Assembly (NCBI GenBank): GCA_003049485.1
Contig: PYST01000113.1
Span: 19,819 to 83,818, forward strand
Direction: 5' to 3'
From: Ophioceras dolichostomum
Taxonomy: Eukaryota; Ascomycota; Sordariomycetes; Magnaporthales; Ophioceraceae
DNA: 64,000 bases
Both the position numbers and the translations under genes were made by a program. Positions 34,375 through 45,396 of this stretch are shown in pieces. Below the pieces are notes generated by a model. The model saw nothing but the letters and a program-made list of their open reading frames with translations. It was not told the origin of the DNA and did not search any database. The first letter of the stretch is position 1; every line of letters begins with the position of its first letter.

Positions 34375-35801
34375 GGTTCGAAGATCCGCCAGGCGGGAGC
34401 AACACACATGACACACAGAGGGCGCCGCGACTGGGATTCAAGGGTCGCAGACCAAGACCCAACCAGACAAGGCAAGAAAGGTTGAAATTAGGAGGGGTCA
34501 ATCTTCTCAGTCTGCTGGTCCTGCTGTGGTTTGATGGGCCGGCAATCTGAAGCGAACCCGGAAGGCAACATTATACATTGAAAACAAGAATCACAATGAC
34601 ATTGTGTGGGGTGCGAGGATGCAGGAACAGAGTCCCATTTTAGGCGTTAGGTAATCCGCTGTTCGAGCCGTGGGCCGGCTGCCCGGTCACCTCTTACACT
34701 GATTGAGGCGCAAACAACACCACATCAAAATCTGTTGAAGAACCAAGGAACGAAGGGACCAACAACGACTGGTGGATGGAGCTGTGTCATGCAGCTGATG
34801 GAATGGAATAGTCTAGCACCCTGTGCCTGAGATGTATAGACGACTACCTATATAGTAACCCTACCGTCTGATCTCTGTACGCCCATCTCCTAAGTACTGG
34901 CATATACGAGCATTGATGTTTGCCCAGTGCCCAGTTTGCCCAGTGTTCCCAACACCATCCACCGATCCACCAACCCAAGTTGCTCCAAGATGCCTGCCAT
35001 ATACCGCTTACAGCAGTTGAGGTCGACGGACCTAGCCATTGAAACCTGAGCTGGAAAAAGTGCTTCGGTGAGGAGTCTGAGGACGGTCACCAACACGGTC
35101 ATCAACCGAGGTCCGTGGTTGATCGTGCTATTTTTCATAGTGCGCTCCTTCGTCCCGGTCTGTTGGCGCCACCGACTCCTGAGGTCCTCTCTTTGAACAC
35201 CTAGCTCAGCCTGCTACCACTGGCCCGACAAGGCTTGGACCAGATTCCAGAGGCTATGGACCGTAGGCATGGACCACATAACGCCGCCGCCGCATGAACA
35301 ACATGGACAAATGTTTCAAGAAGCTATCCCGCAGAGCTTCGAGAGTGGATGTTCCTTGGAAGCGTCCGGACTGTTAGAAGGATGCCTGGACCGCGCTTCT
35401 AGATCTACAGAACTCTCTGGAGGTAGCTTTGAATTGGCAGCGAGTTCTCTTGATTACGGTGCCTACCAGGTGGCAGAAAGCATTTTGCACTGTAAGCTAG
35501 GGAAGCCATTGGCAAGGGCCTCGGGCACCACAACGCCGGGCAACGCCGGGCAACCACGAAAGGTCAGCCCTCGGAGTACTCAGTGATCGTACACCTCGAG
35601 AGCCACACTCCAGACCAAATTGTCTCATCACACCTGACAATGTTTCGGCTGCGATGCAAGGCCATTCGTGGACTTATTTTTGTTTCCGAACGTTTCTAGC
35701 CATTTTTCATGTTTCCTGCCATTTTTCATAGGCCATTCATGCAAGCCAGGTCTTTCTCTCTTCTCGGGTTTCCATGTCTCTCTCCTCCTTCACAGTGCAG
35801 T
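34375..35801. other. Intergenic: promoter of gelsolin-type gene and 3' flank of Arl2
   Basis: No supported gene. A 105-codon ATG ORF at 35269-35586 has no recognisable features. Confidence 0.55.
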
Positions 35802-36850
35802 TCAGAAAAGGAAGAGCCTCGCCTTGGCGTCCTCCACCACCCAAGCCAAACCCTCCTTGAGATTCTCGCCTGTCATTGCGCTACACCGGAGAATATTCCA
35901 TCGGTGTGTGCGAATTTCCTTCAGATGCAGTGCCTAGTAGTTTAGAAGGTGAAGCATAGGCGTTAGTTTTGGTTTGGCTCCGTAGACAACCAAGCCAATA
36001 GAGGAGGGCGGCCTGCATTCGGATTAGAATGGCAAGATTACCATCCACCAAGGGCACTCACCTCGAGAATCTCGTCCCTATCCATACACCCGTTCACGTC
36101 TGATTTGTTTGCGAATACCAGGAGGCTAGCTCCTGACAGACGCTAAAATACGCGACAGAGTGTTAGGAAAGCAACACCATCATAATTTCTGGTATGGGGC
36201 GGCGGGTTTTATCCTACCTCTTCCTCGAGCAGCCCGTGAAGCTCAGTGCGACAGTCCTCGATCCGCAAACGATCAGTGGCATCAACCACCCAAATCAAAG
36301 CATCCGTCTTTTCGAAATAATTCCGCCAGTATGACCTAAGGGTCTTTTGCCCACCAACGTCCCCTAATAATATAGAAAATCAAACACAATCAGACTGTTA
36401 ATATGGAGGACAAAGATGACGGAACTCCAAGGGCCCGTTCGTTGGGGCCCTCTGGAGAGAGTGGGCACCTACAAATATTCAACTTGTATCTGGAGATAAC
36501 CCCGAACTGTCAGCCTCGACGTCCCAAAACATCACGAAGCAGAAGAAGTAGAGGGTAAAGCTGGGTGTGCCGTTAGGGAGGAGAGATGGTGTACCCTTCG
36601 TAGTCGACAGTCTTGATGATGAAGCCTAACGTCGGACTGACAGTGTTTACGTCCTCGTTCATGATCTTCTTCACGATGGTGGTCTTCCCAGCATTGTCCA
36701 GGCCTCTTTATTCAAATTCAAAATCAGCGACACCCAGAATTAAAAGAAATCAAACAGAGAAACAGAGGAGGGGGAGCGGGCGAGTTCGCACAGCATTAGG
36801 ATCCTGAGCTCCTTGTCCTTGAGCCTAGCCTTCCGAAGAATCGAGAGCAT
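35802..36850 (-). CDS. ARL2: ADP-ribosylation factor-like GTPase 2 (Arl2; Alp41/Cin4 type)
   Basis: Six exons, in transcript order: 36792..36850, 36595..36705, 36473..36489, 36218..36363, 36062..36142, 35802..35933; 181 aa, the usual Arl2 length. All GTPase motifs are present: P-loop GLDNAGKTT (21-29), switch I with SPTLGF, WDVGGQ (63-68), NKSD (123-126) and CSAMTG. The N-terminus MLSILRKARLKDKE lacks Gly2, so no N-myristoylation is expected. Arl2 controls tubulin folding cofactors and microtubule biogenesis in yeast and animals; cytosolic. Exon 3 is a 17-nt microexon. A CACGTG E-box lies 233 bp upstream of the ATG. Confidence 0.95.
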
Positions 36851-37082
36851 CTTGAAAACCCGACCTCAGCAGCAAGCTCGAACGAGGTTCACGCTTTCAG
36901 TGCTGACGACTCCAGATGCATCTCCTTCCCTCAGGAAACCAGTCCTCGTCTACTTGCACTGGCGATAGTTTATCTCCGTTGCCAGCGTCTGGACTCTCGG
37001 GCTACCCCAGGCATCAGCTTGGGTGGTGTTGGAAAGGCAGATTACATAAGGGGGATGGAGGAAGAAGCGAGAGAATCACTAT

Positions 37083-37088
37083 CACGTG
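37083..37088. promoter_or_regulatory. E-box CACGTG upstream of Arl2
   Basis: Context ATCACGTGAG, 233 bp upstream of the Arl2 start at 36850. Motif only. Confidence 0.35.
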
Positions 37089-38013
37089 AGCTCATTGTAC
37101 CTCCTGCCCAGCAGAACAACACCACCTCGGCTCCTTTCACCACTTCCTCCATTCACCACTGAGGCAGGTACGAGTGCCTGCCTACCTATTCAGGCCTCAC
37201 TGGGACGCACTTTCAGTCTCATTGTCGTCACAATAGACGATGTCTTTGTTTACTGATTCGTCTCAACTTCTAATTGCTCCCTCCAGGCTCTCCTCCGCCT
37301 CGTGATCTTGTCGCCTAGGCAATGCGTCCCTCGGTCTGCCCAGGGACCTCTACGGCCATCCCGTGATACTGAATTTTGCCTTCACGAGAGACAATAGCGT
37401 CTATTAAACTACCTAACAAGACTGCTTCCAGGCGCTCTCGTCCGAAAGGGAGTGTCTGTAGGTGAACTATGGTTCCCTGCAGTCACTGCCTTCCTCTGCG
37501 CTTAACTGCGTCACTCCTTCCCTGTCCACGTCACCTTGGATGGATGAGTTCTTCCTTCTTATTCTTAGATAGGTAATGCTCTCAACTATCAATGGTATCA
37601 ATGGTGCTTCTTGTTTATTTCTACAGGCAGAGAATCATAGCGGGTGATAGATCTCTCCTTTGCTTTTCACCCAGGCGACCTAGGCCGGTGCCTGATGCTA
37701 GATATTTGAGTATCCAGGACTAAGCAACTTGATGAATTCACTGCTCTTATCGTATCGTGCTGCTTTTCACGTCTTGCTGCTTTCCCGCAAAGTCCATCCC
37801 GTCTCCTCAGCGGCCAAACTCGGTGGCTCTCCTCGGTGGCGAGGCTGCTCTTCACCTTCTAGTTCCTTCCGCGGTTTCCTCCTATTGTTGTTTATTTGTT
37901 TATTTAGGTCCCCTACGCGCCCTTGGTAGCTCTTTCCCTCCGACCTTCACTCTTTGCTCCTGCCCTCTCTCCCAGGCAGGTGCTTCCCGAGCTTTCCCTC
38001 CTCCTCAGAACAG

Positions 38014-38023
38014 GGCACGTGCC
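38014..38023. promoter_or_regulatory. E-box palindrome GGCACGTGCC
   Basis: Perfect 10-bp palindrome about 530 bp upstream of the GNAT gene start at 38556. Motif only. Confidence 0.3.
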
Positions 38024-38555
38024 ACCCGGGCGAGCGAACTCCTCCCCTCGAATACTACTAGCTCGACCGGCCGACGCGTCCTCCTCCTCCTGCTTTCCCC
38101 CCGCCAACCTTTCTCAACGCAGCTTGGCAGCCTCTCGTCTCTCGCACCTGCAGGCTACCACCTGGCTTCTCCCAGGCGGCCTGAGACAAGAATCTTCAGC
38201 TGCTCCCTTATCCTCATCCCCTTCATCCTCGTCTTTGATTTTATCAGCTTCGCGCTTCCTTTTTCCTCACTTGATTTCATATCGGCGTGTGCTTCAGGAA
38301 GAATCTTGCGCGGACGTTCGTCACCGCGCGACCGTTCGGCCGCACAACCTCAGACTGCTACTCACTCCTGTTATGTATACGGGGGATCGCATCTCTGAAC
38401 GTGCCACCAGCTTCTTAAGCAAACACTGCACGGGTACCATCACTTGACTGTTTTGCCATCCTGCAACGAGCTATGTAGGTACCTTTCACCATCACGGCCG
38501 AATCTCGTTCTCAAAAGCTGACGCAAAGCACAATTCGCAGACTACCTATCCAGCA

Positions 38556-41027
38556 ATGTCTGCTCAAGCTACCGCCTCTGGCGACATGGCCCAGGAGGCC
38601 ACCTCCTGTCACCAACCCCAGCATCGCTCTGATGCTCAGGGCCATGATTCGCGGCGGTCGAGGGATCGTTCTGAGCATCGCACGACGGGACGTCGCGATG
38701 AGAGCCGTCCCCGCCGGATCAGAACGGTCTATCGATATCACTACCCTCCCGCCACGGAGTCGGAGTCCGTGAGCTCCTGGTCCTCCTTGTCTTCATCTTC
38801 TTCAGACGATTACCCTCGTCGCCATTCTGGCCGCCGCTCTGGTCGCCACTCTGGCCGCCATTATTCTGGTCGTCACTATTCTGATCGCCATTATTCTGAT
38901 CGTCATCATCGCCGTCATCGTCACTACGGCCGCTCTAACCACCATCACCGCCGGCATGGAAGCCGCCATGGGAGCCGCTATGAGAGCCGTCACGGAAGCC
39001 GCCATGGAGGCCACCGTCGCAGCCGGCGTGACGACCCTGACCATCAAGTGGGTACCAGCCGTGACCAGCCTCAGGGCAAGGTCAATGATCCCATCGACGA
39101 CAAGTCTCAGCGCAAGGAGTGTGAGACTATCGATGACAAGCCCAAGGGCAAAGAGAATGAGCTTATCGCCTACAAGCCTAAGGGCAAGGAGCGTCAGGCC
39201 ATCGGCGACAAGCCCGACCAAGGATCTTCTCCTGGCCAGTCTCCTATCGTGGCGCAGAAGCATGTCACCGCAGTGACCAAGCCTTCATCTCGTGACTCCT
39301 CCGTGGATGGAGGTGCCCGGATCTGCCAGGATGCTAAGCCTTCAACCAAGGACACTGGCAAGGACATTGGCAAGGACGCTGGCAAGGACGCTGGCAAGGG
39401 CACTGGCGCTACTACCAAAGTCGCCGTGGGCCCTGAGGACGCAGTCCCTGCTACGCCTGCTGCGCCGGTAATCATCCGGCCCAAGTTCGACCCGCACGCG
39501 TACTCGGGTAAGAAACCCGTCACGACTACCACAACGATGGCTCCCCAGGACAGGAAGGCCTGGCATCAGCTCGGCACGCAGAAAGCGCCCATCCCTCGCG
39601 CTGGCGAGATGCAGAAGCCATCCGCTTCCCTCGTCCATCCCTCTTCATCCGGAGCTGTCGTGCCTCCGAAAGTCAGCACTCAGGGAACCCAAGGAGCCCA
39701 GGTCCAGAAGCCATCGGCCGGCAACCGGGACCAGTCCGTCAAGAGCGGACGGCGTGGACGGCGTGGACGATCCAATAAGATGAAGGATCCCACCAACCAT
39801 CATCGTCAAGGCCTGGATTCTAATCAGGCACAGCCTGCTGCTTCGTTCGGCGGACAGGGCGGCCGAGGCAACCAGCGACTCGGTAAGGTGGGTCAGCCCA
39901 TGCCCTGGTCCACTCAGGTCTTCGGGAACGCTGCTCTCCAACGTTGGGCGAGCGAAGTCTCCCCAGCCGCGGTCCACAACGATCTGGCCGGCTTCACCAA
40001 GCAAGTCGCCGACCACCCCGACTGCGGCGTGGACCCTAAGATGGGTCTACTCCAAGCTCCGGTGGTGTCCTCGCCGGTTCTGACCTCCTCAGATCGGCGC
40101 CGGCTCAGTCTCGTGAACAAGCCGACGAACGGCGAGGAGCCGAACAACATGCAGGTGGCCCTCCGTGCGTCCCCTCCTAGCTCGGTGTCCTATCCCGACA
40201 TAAACTCCGACGGATCCCACCGCAACAATCTTGTGCAGTCACTGGCTCGGGACTGGGACATGCCAGGCATGGATTTCGTCGGTGGTCCTATGGGCACTCG
40301 GGCGAACCACGAGCCCCTGATCGCCAGCCACATGCGGCCTGCGTCGCCCGAGGACATGGCTGAGGTGCTAGAGATCTACAACGCCGAGGTCAAGGACGGA
40401 GGTCAAGCCTTCGACTCGCAGCCACTCGAGTCGGAGGCCTTTAAGAGAACCCTCACCCAGTCCATCCGCGACAGTCTCGTTTTCATCGTCGCCGTGGCCG
40501 GATCGGCCCACGACCTCCGCGATGTCAACACCCGCTCCTCTCAGCCCAGCAACACCCCGAAGAAAGGCCGGATCCTCGGCTTCGCCTATCTGCAGCCGTA
40601 CCACCGCGGCATGTGCGGAGCCGTGATGAACTCGACCGGAGTCAAGTCGGTCAAGCTCGTCGCCTATGTCCATCGCAAGTACCGCGGCAACCTGATCGGC
40701 TACGCCCTGCTAGACAAGATGATGCAGATAACCTGCGCCGACTACGACTACCAGGACACGTGCGAGTTCTTCGACGAGAAGAACTACCCGATCTTCAAGG
40801 GCCCCAAGGAGGGCCGCCAGTACAGGGCCATCTACGCCGAGGTCCTGCGCAACGGCAAGGGCGATCAGGCCATGCGCCGGTACGACTCGCTGCTTGTCAA
40901 GTACCTGGGCTTCGACAAGATCGGCGTGCTGGAGCGCAGCCACGTCGTCGGCGGCGAGGAGCGTGACCTGGTCACGTACCGGCGCGTCTGCCACCCGGAG
41001 ACCTCGGTCAAGGAGGGCGGCCACTGA
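38556..41027 (+). CDS. GNAT-fold N-acetyltransferase-like protein with long disordered basic N-terminus
   Basis: Single exon, 823 aa, ATG at 38556. The first ~590 residues are low complexity: an Arg/His/Ser/Tyr-rich block of SGRHYS/SDRHYS/GSRHGS units (about 90-160), Lys-rich imperfect repeats built on IDDKPKGKE (about 170-225), and GKDxGKDAGK repeats. From about residue 592 (MRPASPEDMAEVLEIYNAEV) a fungal GNAT-like domain begins, with IVAVAGSA, GRILGFAYLQPY, KLVAYVHRKYRGNLIGYALLDKMM and CEFFDEKNYPIF. The VHRKYRGNLIG stretch sits where GNAT enzymes bind acetyl-CoA (Q/R-x2-G-x-G/A), here as R-G-N-L-I-G. Substrate unknown; related fungal proteins are uncharacterised. The N-terminus suggests RNA or other polyanion binding, which is inference. 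Confidence 0.8.
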   Translation: MSAQATASGDMAQEATSCHQPQHRSDAQGHDSRRSRDRSEHRTTGRRDESRPRRIRTVYRYHYPPATESESVSSWSSLSSSSSDDYPRRHSGRRSGRHSGRHYSGRHYSDRHYSDRHHRRHRHYGRSNHHHRRHGSRHGSRYESRHGSRHGGHRRSRRDDPDHQVGTSRDQPQGKVNDPIDDKSQRKECETIDDKPKGKENELIAYKPKGKERQAIGDKPDQGSSPGQSPIVAQKHVTAVTKPSSRDSSVDGGARICQDAKPSTKDTGKDIGKDAGKDAGKGTGATTKVAVGPEDAVPATPAAPVIIRPKFDPHAYSGKKPVTTTTTMAPQDRKAWHQLGTQKAPIPRAGEMQKPSASLVHPSSSGAVVPPKVSTQGTQGAQVQKPSAGNRDQSVKSGRRGRRGRSNKMKDPTNHHRQGLDSNQAQPAASFGGQGGRGNQRLGKVGQPMPWSTQVFGNAALQRWASEVSPAAVHNDLAGFTKQVADHPDCGVDPKMGLLQAPVVSSPVLTSSDRRRLSLVNKPTNGEEPNNMQVALRASPPSSVSYPDINSDGSHRNNLVQSLARDWDMPGMDFVGGPMGTRANHEPLIASHMRPASPEDMAEVLEIYNAEVKDGGQAFDSQPLESEAFKRTLTQSIRDSLVFIVAVAGSAHDLRDVNTRSSQPSNTPKKGRILGFAYLQPYHRGMCGAVMNSTGVKSVKLVAYVHRKYRGNLIGYALLDKMMQITCADYDYQDTCEFFDEKNYPIFKGPKEGRQYRAIYAEVLRNGKGDQAMRRYDSLLVKYLGFDKIGVLERSHVVGGEERDLVTYRRVCHPETSVKEGGH

Positions 41028-42081
41028 TCCCGGCCGCTCCTCCCTGCCCCCTCCCCGCGCCCCCCTTGTGTCGGCGACCCGCTTTGGTTTCGTTTTGTCC
41101 TTTTCTTTTTTTTTCCTTTTCTCGTCTCGATTGTTCTTTCTGCCTGCCCACTTGGGGCAGTTCTGTGCTCGGAGTCCCGCCTCGGCGGGCTTATCTTACT
41201 CTCTTGCTTTTCTGCCGGCCAATGTCGCCGCGCATTTGTCAACACTCGGGTTGACCTGCCCGTCTTGTTCTGCCCGGTCGCTCTTGTCCGTCTTTCGTCT
41301 TTTCTTTCGGTGGTCTCTCGCTGTGGTCGGTCGTCGCGGCTTCTCAACATTTCCCTCGGGTCATGCCCGGACGACCGACCACAATGGCGATGTTTCGTCG
41401 ATGTTTACGATTTAGCCAGCCAGCAGCCTCTTTCTCGCCCACCATCTTGCCCCCAGTTCCCTTTTCTAGCCCGTTACTTTGGGCTAGAAAATTTGCCCCT
41501 AATATTTCCCCCAAGGCAAGCCATAAAAATTAGATAAAATGCCAAAAAAAATAAACAAAAATTTGCGTGACAAACTGTCCTATGATATCAACACCGTATG
41601 TGTCTGCATTGAAGGTCGTCCATATTTTGCATCATCAACTCCCCAAATGCAATTACAAGGTATACGATGGCATCCTTTTGCAACCGAGAAAGAGGGAGCT
41701 CTCTGTCTCTCACCATCGAGGTAGGATATTGGGGCTTCCCTCGTATTACATGGAACTAGCAGGGGGGACACAATAGCTGCCGAATGTAAACCTGTGGGCA
41801 GAGCAGCCGGAGACTCCGAAACGACTGGAGGAGCTGCCGTTGGAACGTTCGACGAAGAGTAACCGGTGATGCTTCCCATACCACCTAGAGAGTGAGGACG
41901 ATGGTTTTAGTACTACCTGGATATCGCCATACAAAATCACAAGCCCTTCCTTCGTCACGTCAAGGCAGTAAGTAGCACTCTCTATCTACGCCATGATCCT
42001 GGAGGATAACGAGCTCAGCCTCCAGAACGCGTCCACATAAGCGCATCCTCCCGAACGGAGCCACTTCTTTGCTCCCCAGAC
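41028..42081. other. Intergenic between GNAT gene and small secreted protein gene
   Basis: Pyrimidine-rich 3' flank. The GNAT frame stays open for 169 codons after its TGA (to 41537), but this is explained by T/C-rich composition and has no protein-like features. No gene seen up to 42081. Confidence 0.55.
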
Positions 42082-42693
42082 ATGCTGCTCGGGAGGCTTC
42101 TCTCGCCGCTGGGTGTCGTCGGTCTGTGGAGGGAAGGAGGCTCATCGAAGCTGCTGGAGAAGAGGGAACTCGGCGGCGTAAGCTAGCCCGAGACCACCCA
42201 CCACCTGTTTCCTACACCAAGAGGTCCGGCGGGTTAACGACAAAAAGACCGAGAGCTGTGGGACTCTGCATACTAGGTACCTATCTAACTTTGCAAACAA
42301 ACAAACAAAACAAAACAGATCTTGATCTGCACGGGAGCAGACGCCACTGGCCGATGCGACCACCGAGTCTACGCGCTGGGCAAGTGCTACAACCTGGCCG
42401 CGGGCTTCTACCGGAGCTCCAAGACGTTCGCCCCGGACGGCGAAGGCTTCTACTGCTTCCCGTACCTTATCCCGTGCGGCGCCGTCTGCAGGGCGCCCTC
42501 GGCGAGCGGCTGCACGCTGGGCGCGGTGACGTTCGCGTGGGAGCACAAGTACAACCTAAGCGCCATCGGCTGGGACCGGTATATTTCGTCGTTTGACTGC
42601 TGGGTGCGCGGAGCATCTGGGGGTGGTGGTGGCGATAGGGAGGAGGAGGAGGTAGAGGGAGAGGAAGGGGAGGGGACGTTCGGGTCTGGGTAG
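42082..42693 (+). CDS. Small secreted cysteine-rich protein (effector-like), two exons
   Basis: Exons 42082..42177 and 42319..42693; 156 aa. Exon 1 gives MLLGRLLSPLGVVGLW, a short but plausible signal peptide, then a LEKR dibasic site (K27-R28) of Kex2 type. Donor GTAAGC and acceptor AACAG keep phase 0. Exon 2 encodes a compact domain with eight cysteines (36, 45, 55, 78, 85, 89, 97, 126), enough for four disulfides, with LICTGADATGRC, FYCFPYLIPCGAVC and LSAIGWDRYISSFDC. I have seen similar small fungal secreted proteins but cannot name the family. After C126 comes a 30-residue Gly/Glu-rich acidic tail encoded by a GGT/GAG-rich tract. An AGGTACCT palindrome lies inside the intron at 42275. 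The exon 1 model is the least certain part. Confidence 0.62.
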
Positions 42694-43341
42694 GGTAGGC
42701 TGTAGTAATAGTAGTGGTAGGAGAGAAGGCTGTGGATGGACGGATGGACGAACATGGTTGTTTTTAGGGAGCTAGGTGAGGGTACTAGACGTAAACCGGG
42801 AGCTAAAGACGATGTCCGATAGACAGGGATGGCCACCACCGATAGCAATGTGGACGCCAACCAGCCGATGCGGCGTCAGCAGTGGGAACGGGGAGGGGTT
42901 TACAGCGTCGCATTGATCAATCAGAGCCGGAGTGACGCCTGCGGCTGGGCATTTTTGGCGGGGTAAATGATACACACTCTCCTTAATAAGAGTTGCTGAG
43001 GGGTATTCTCAGATATTGAGACGATTGATAGTACCAGAGCTCTCTCGGCAGGGAATCGCTCTGCCGATTAGGATCGACTCCATGATTCCGAGAGAAGCCC
43101 GGGGGAGGAAATCATACCTGCATGGGGAGCAGCGAACGAACATTGAGAGCCTGGAAATAGCCTAACCTCTCGGTGGCTGTTTCCTTAGCTCGACAGTTCC
43201 TGTTCACATCTGCTTTGATTTCCAGCCTTGATTCCCAGGGCTTTTCCACTCGGAGGATCTGATATTCTCGATTTCTTCAGCAAGGCACCTACCTACCTTA
43301 CCTGTACATATTCGCCCACACCTTCTTGAACATCAGCAGCA
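42694..43341. other. Intergenic: promoter of S-formylglutathione hydrolase
   Basis: No gene. A perfect 7-bp stem with 9-nt loop (TCGGCAG/CTGCCGA, 43045-43067) and a CACCTACCTACCTTACCTG tract just upstream of the gene are visible. Confidence 0.55.
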
Positions 43342-44477
43342 ATGGCTTTCACAACTAAAGCGACTATCGCCTCCTTCGGCGGCAAGCTCCTGAAGCTGTC
43401 GCACAAGTCCGCCGTGACCGGCACGGAGATGGCAGTGCACCTCTACCTGCCCCCGCAAGCCACCAGCCGAAAAGTCCCCCTCCTCTTCTACCTCTCGGGC
43501 CTGACCTGCTCTCCCGACAACTGCTCCGAGAAGGGCTTCTTCCAGCACGGCGCCGCGTCCAACGGCATCGCCATCGCCTACCCGGACACGAGCCCTCGCG
43601 GCCTCAACCTGCCCGGCGAGTCCGATAGCTGGGACTTTGGGGTCGCCGCCTCCTTCTACGTCGACGCCCAGCGCGACCCCTTCTCGGCGAACTACAAGAT
43701 GGAGACCTACCTGACGCAGGAACTCCCGGAGCTGCTCTATTCGGAGTTCTCAGACAAGCTGGACAAGTCCAAGGGGATGAGCATCACGGGCCACTCGATG
43801 GGAGGGCACGGCGCCCTGACGCTGTACCTCAAGCACCCCGGCTTGTACAAGAGCGTGAGCGCCTTCGCGCCCATTGCGAACCCGAGCAAGTGTCCCTGGG
43901 GCGAGAAGGCGTTCAAGGGGTACCTCGGGGAGGACGTGGAGGAGTGGAAGAAGCATGATGCGACGGAGCTGGTCAAGGGGTGGAAGAATGGGGACTTGAA
44001 GATGTTGATCGACGTGGTACGTTCTTCTTTTATGCCCATGCCTACTAGGAGCAGAGGGAGGGAGAGGGAGAGAGAGAGAGAGAAGGGGAAATTGCCAAGA
44101 TGCTCAAAAAGAAGCTAAACGATTCATATCTCTTCTGGCTGACTGACTGACTGACACCTATTCGTCTGGGGACATTTGAAATAGGGAACCGGCGATAACT
44201 TCTACAAGCAGAAGCAGCTTCTTCCAGAGAACTTCGAGCAGGCTGTCAAGGATGCCGGACTGGAGGGCCTGACTTTGAATTACCGCGAGGACTACGACCA
44301 CTCCTATTACTTCATGGCTTGTACGTCTCCCGTCTTCTCGCATCTCCCATTCTCCAGTTGAATACTACCTCGATGCTTGTGGCCTTTCGACTGACATGAC
44401 GCACTCGCCTGCCTCCTTCGTCTGCAGCCTTCAGTGATGATCACGTCGCGCATGCGGCCAAGCACCTCGGCGCATAG
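43342..44477 (+). CDS. S-formylglutathione hydrolase (esterase D family)
   Basis: Exons 43342..44016, 44185..44320 and 44428..44477; 286 aa, close to the usual 280-290. Alpha/beta hydrolase of the esterase D family: oxyanion region LSGLTCSPDNC, the family hallmark KGFFQHGAASNGIA, nucleophile Ser152 in GHSMGGHGAL, probable acid Asp229 in GTGDNFYKQKQLLPEN, and His276 in FSDDHVAHAAKHL. It hydrolyses S-formylglutathione to formate and glutathione, the last step of glutathione-dependent formaldehyde detoxification in the cytosol. A GA-rich run (44053-44083) lies in intron 1. The exon 1 frame runs a further 34 codons into intron 1, which would truncate the protein before Asp229 if that intron were retained. 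Confidence 0.95.
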
Positions 44478-45396
44478 GCTGAGGTTGAAACCAACTGGTA
44501 GGGGAAAGCCTCTCGGCAGATAATGGAGGCCACAAAAATTCAAACACATTAAGCACAAGATGCCGAAGAGCATACCAAATGCGCCAGATAGGATCATGCA
44601 ACCTTGAACGCACATTATCAACCCTCGTTTGGGGAAAGGAGGAGGGAAAAGCAAGCTTGGAAGAAACAAGGGTGGCGGCATCACACCGTCTGGTGTATGT
44701 ATTACCGCTCCCCAGGCTTGGACTTGCTCCAGCTTGGACTCACGCTTCATTTCTCTATCCTTCGTCCGAGAAAGCCATTAAGCAAGCCGTGGAAAGTCAT
44801 GGAAAGGTGCCCAGTTGCTTCTTGATCAAAAGAGACTCCGAGGTGGAAAACCGCCTAGTTTCTCAACTAGACTGACTTCAAAGGGTAATTAACCTATGCC
44901 AAGAATCGAACAAACTGCACTACTACTGCTTCACCTACCAAGGTGTTGACAGGCAGGTGGGCAGGTTGGTAGGTAGAATAGTGCAACGAGCGTAACGCTC
45001 AAGCAAACAGAAGACTTTCGCAGTCGTAGGAGACAAATGCAACAGCGCGGAGGAAAAAAAAGAGAAGGTACCCGTTCATAGAAAGCATCAAATACGAAAG
45101 AACAAACGCCGGTCCCGAATGCTCTTCGAGAAGAGATACGAGGAGCAATGAGAGTAATGAGACCAGGAAGAGTAAAAAGAGTAAGAAGAGCAAGAAGAGA
45201 AGAGCAGAGGCACCCTTTTCCCTCCAGTAGACTCTCCATCCCGAGTCCCCCTTTCGACCCTTCTTCCGCCCTACCCACCCTTCAACAATAAGCCAACCCA
45301 AAGCCACTCCGCTTCCCCCATCTGTTCTCCATCCATCATTGCTGCACGTACCAATAATAGAGCACTCCCTCCTTACCTCAGTACCTACCAACCTAC
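44478..45396. other. Convergent 3' intergenic region
   Basis: Between the rightward hydrolase gene and the leftward AFI1 gene. AG-rich on the plus strand around 45120-45210. No gene seen. Confidence 0.6.

Larger units (their letters stand above)
36851..38555. other. Divergent intergenic region (Arl2 and GNAT gene promoters)
   Basis: E-boxes at 37083-37088 and 38014-38023 and an AGGTACCT palindrome at 38477-38484, 72 bp before the GNAT ATG. The stretch 37740-38400 is pyrimidine-rich on the plus strand, which creates a spurious 213-codon ORF; it is more likely promoter and 5' UTR. Confidence 0.55.

Noticed and set aside
35269..35586. 105-codon ATG ORF between the gelsolin-type gene and Arl2
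   Set aside because: No motif, no signal peptide, overlaps the expected 3' flank of Arl2; not enough support for a gene.
37757..38398. 213-codon ORF on the plus strand before the GNAT gene
   Set aside because: Pyrimidine-rich leader DNA naturally lacks stops; product is Leu/Ser/Pro-rich with no domain, and the start codon is CTG-type or weak.
41028..41537. 169 open codons after the GNAT stop, as a read-through extension
   Set aside because: T/C-rich 3' flank explains the lack of stops and the product is not protein-like; used instead as a control for the other extensions.
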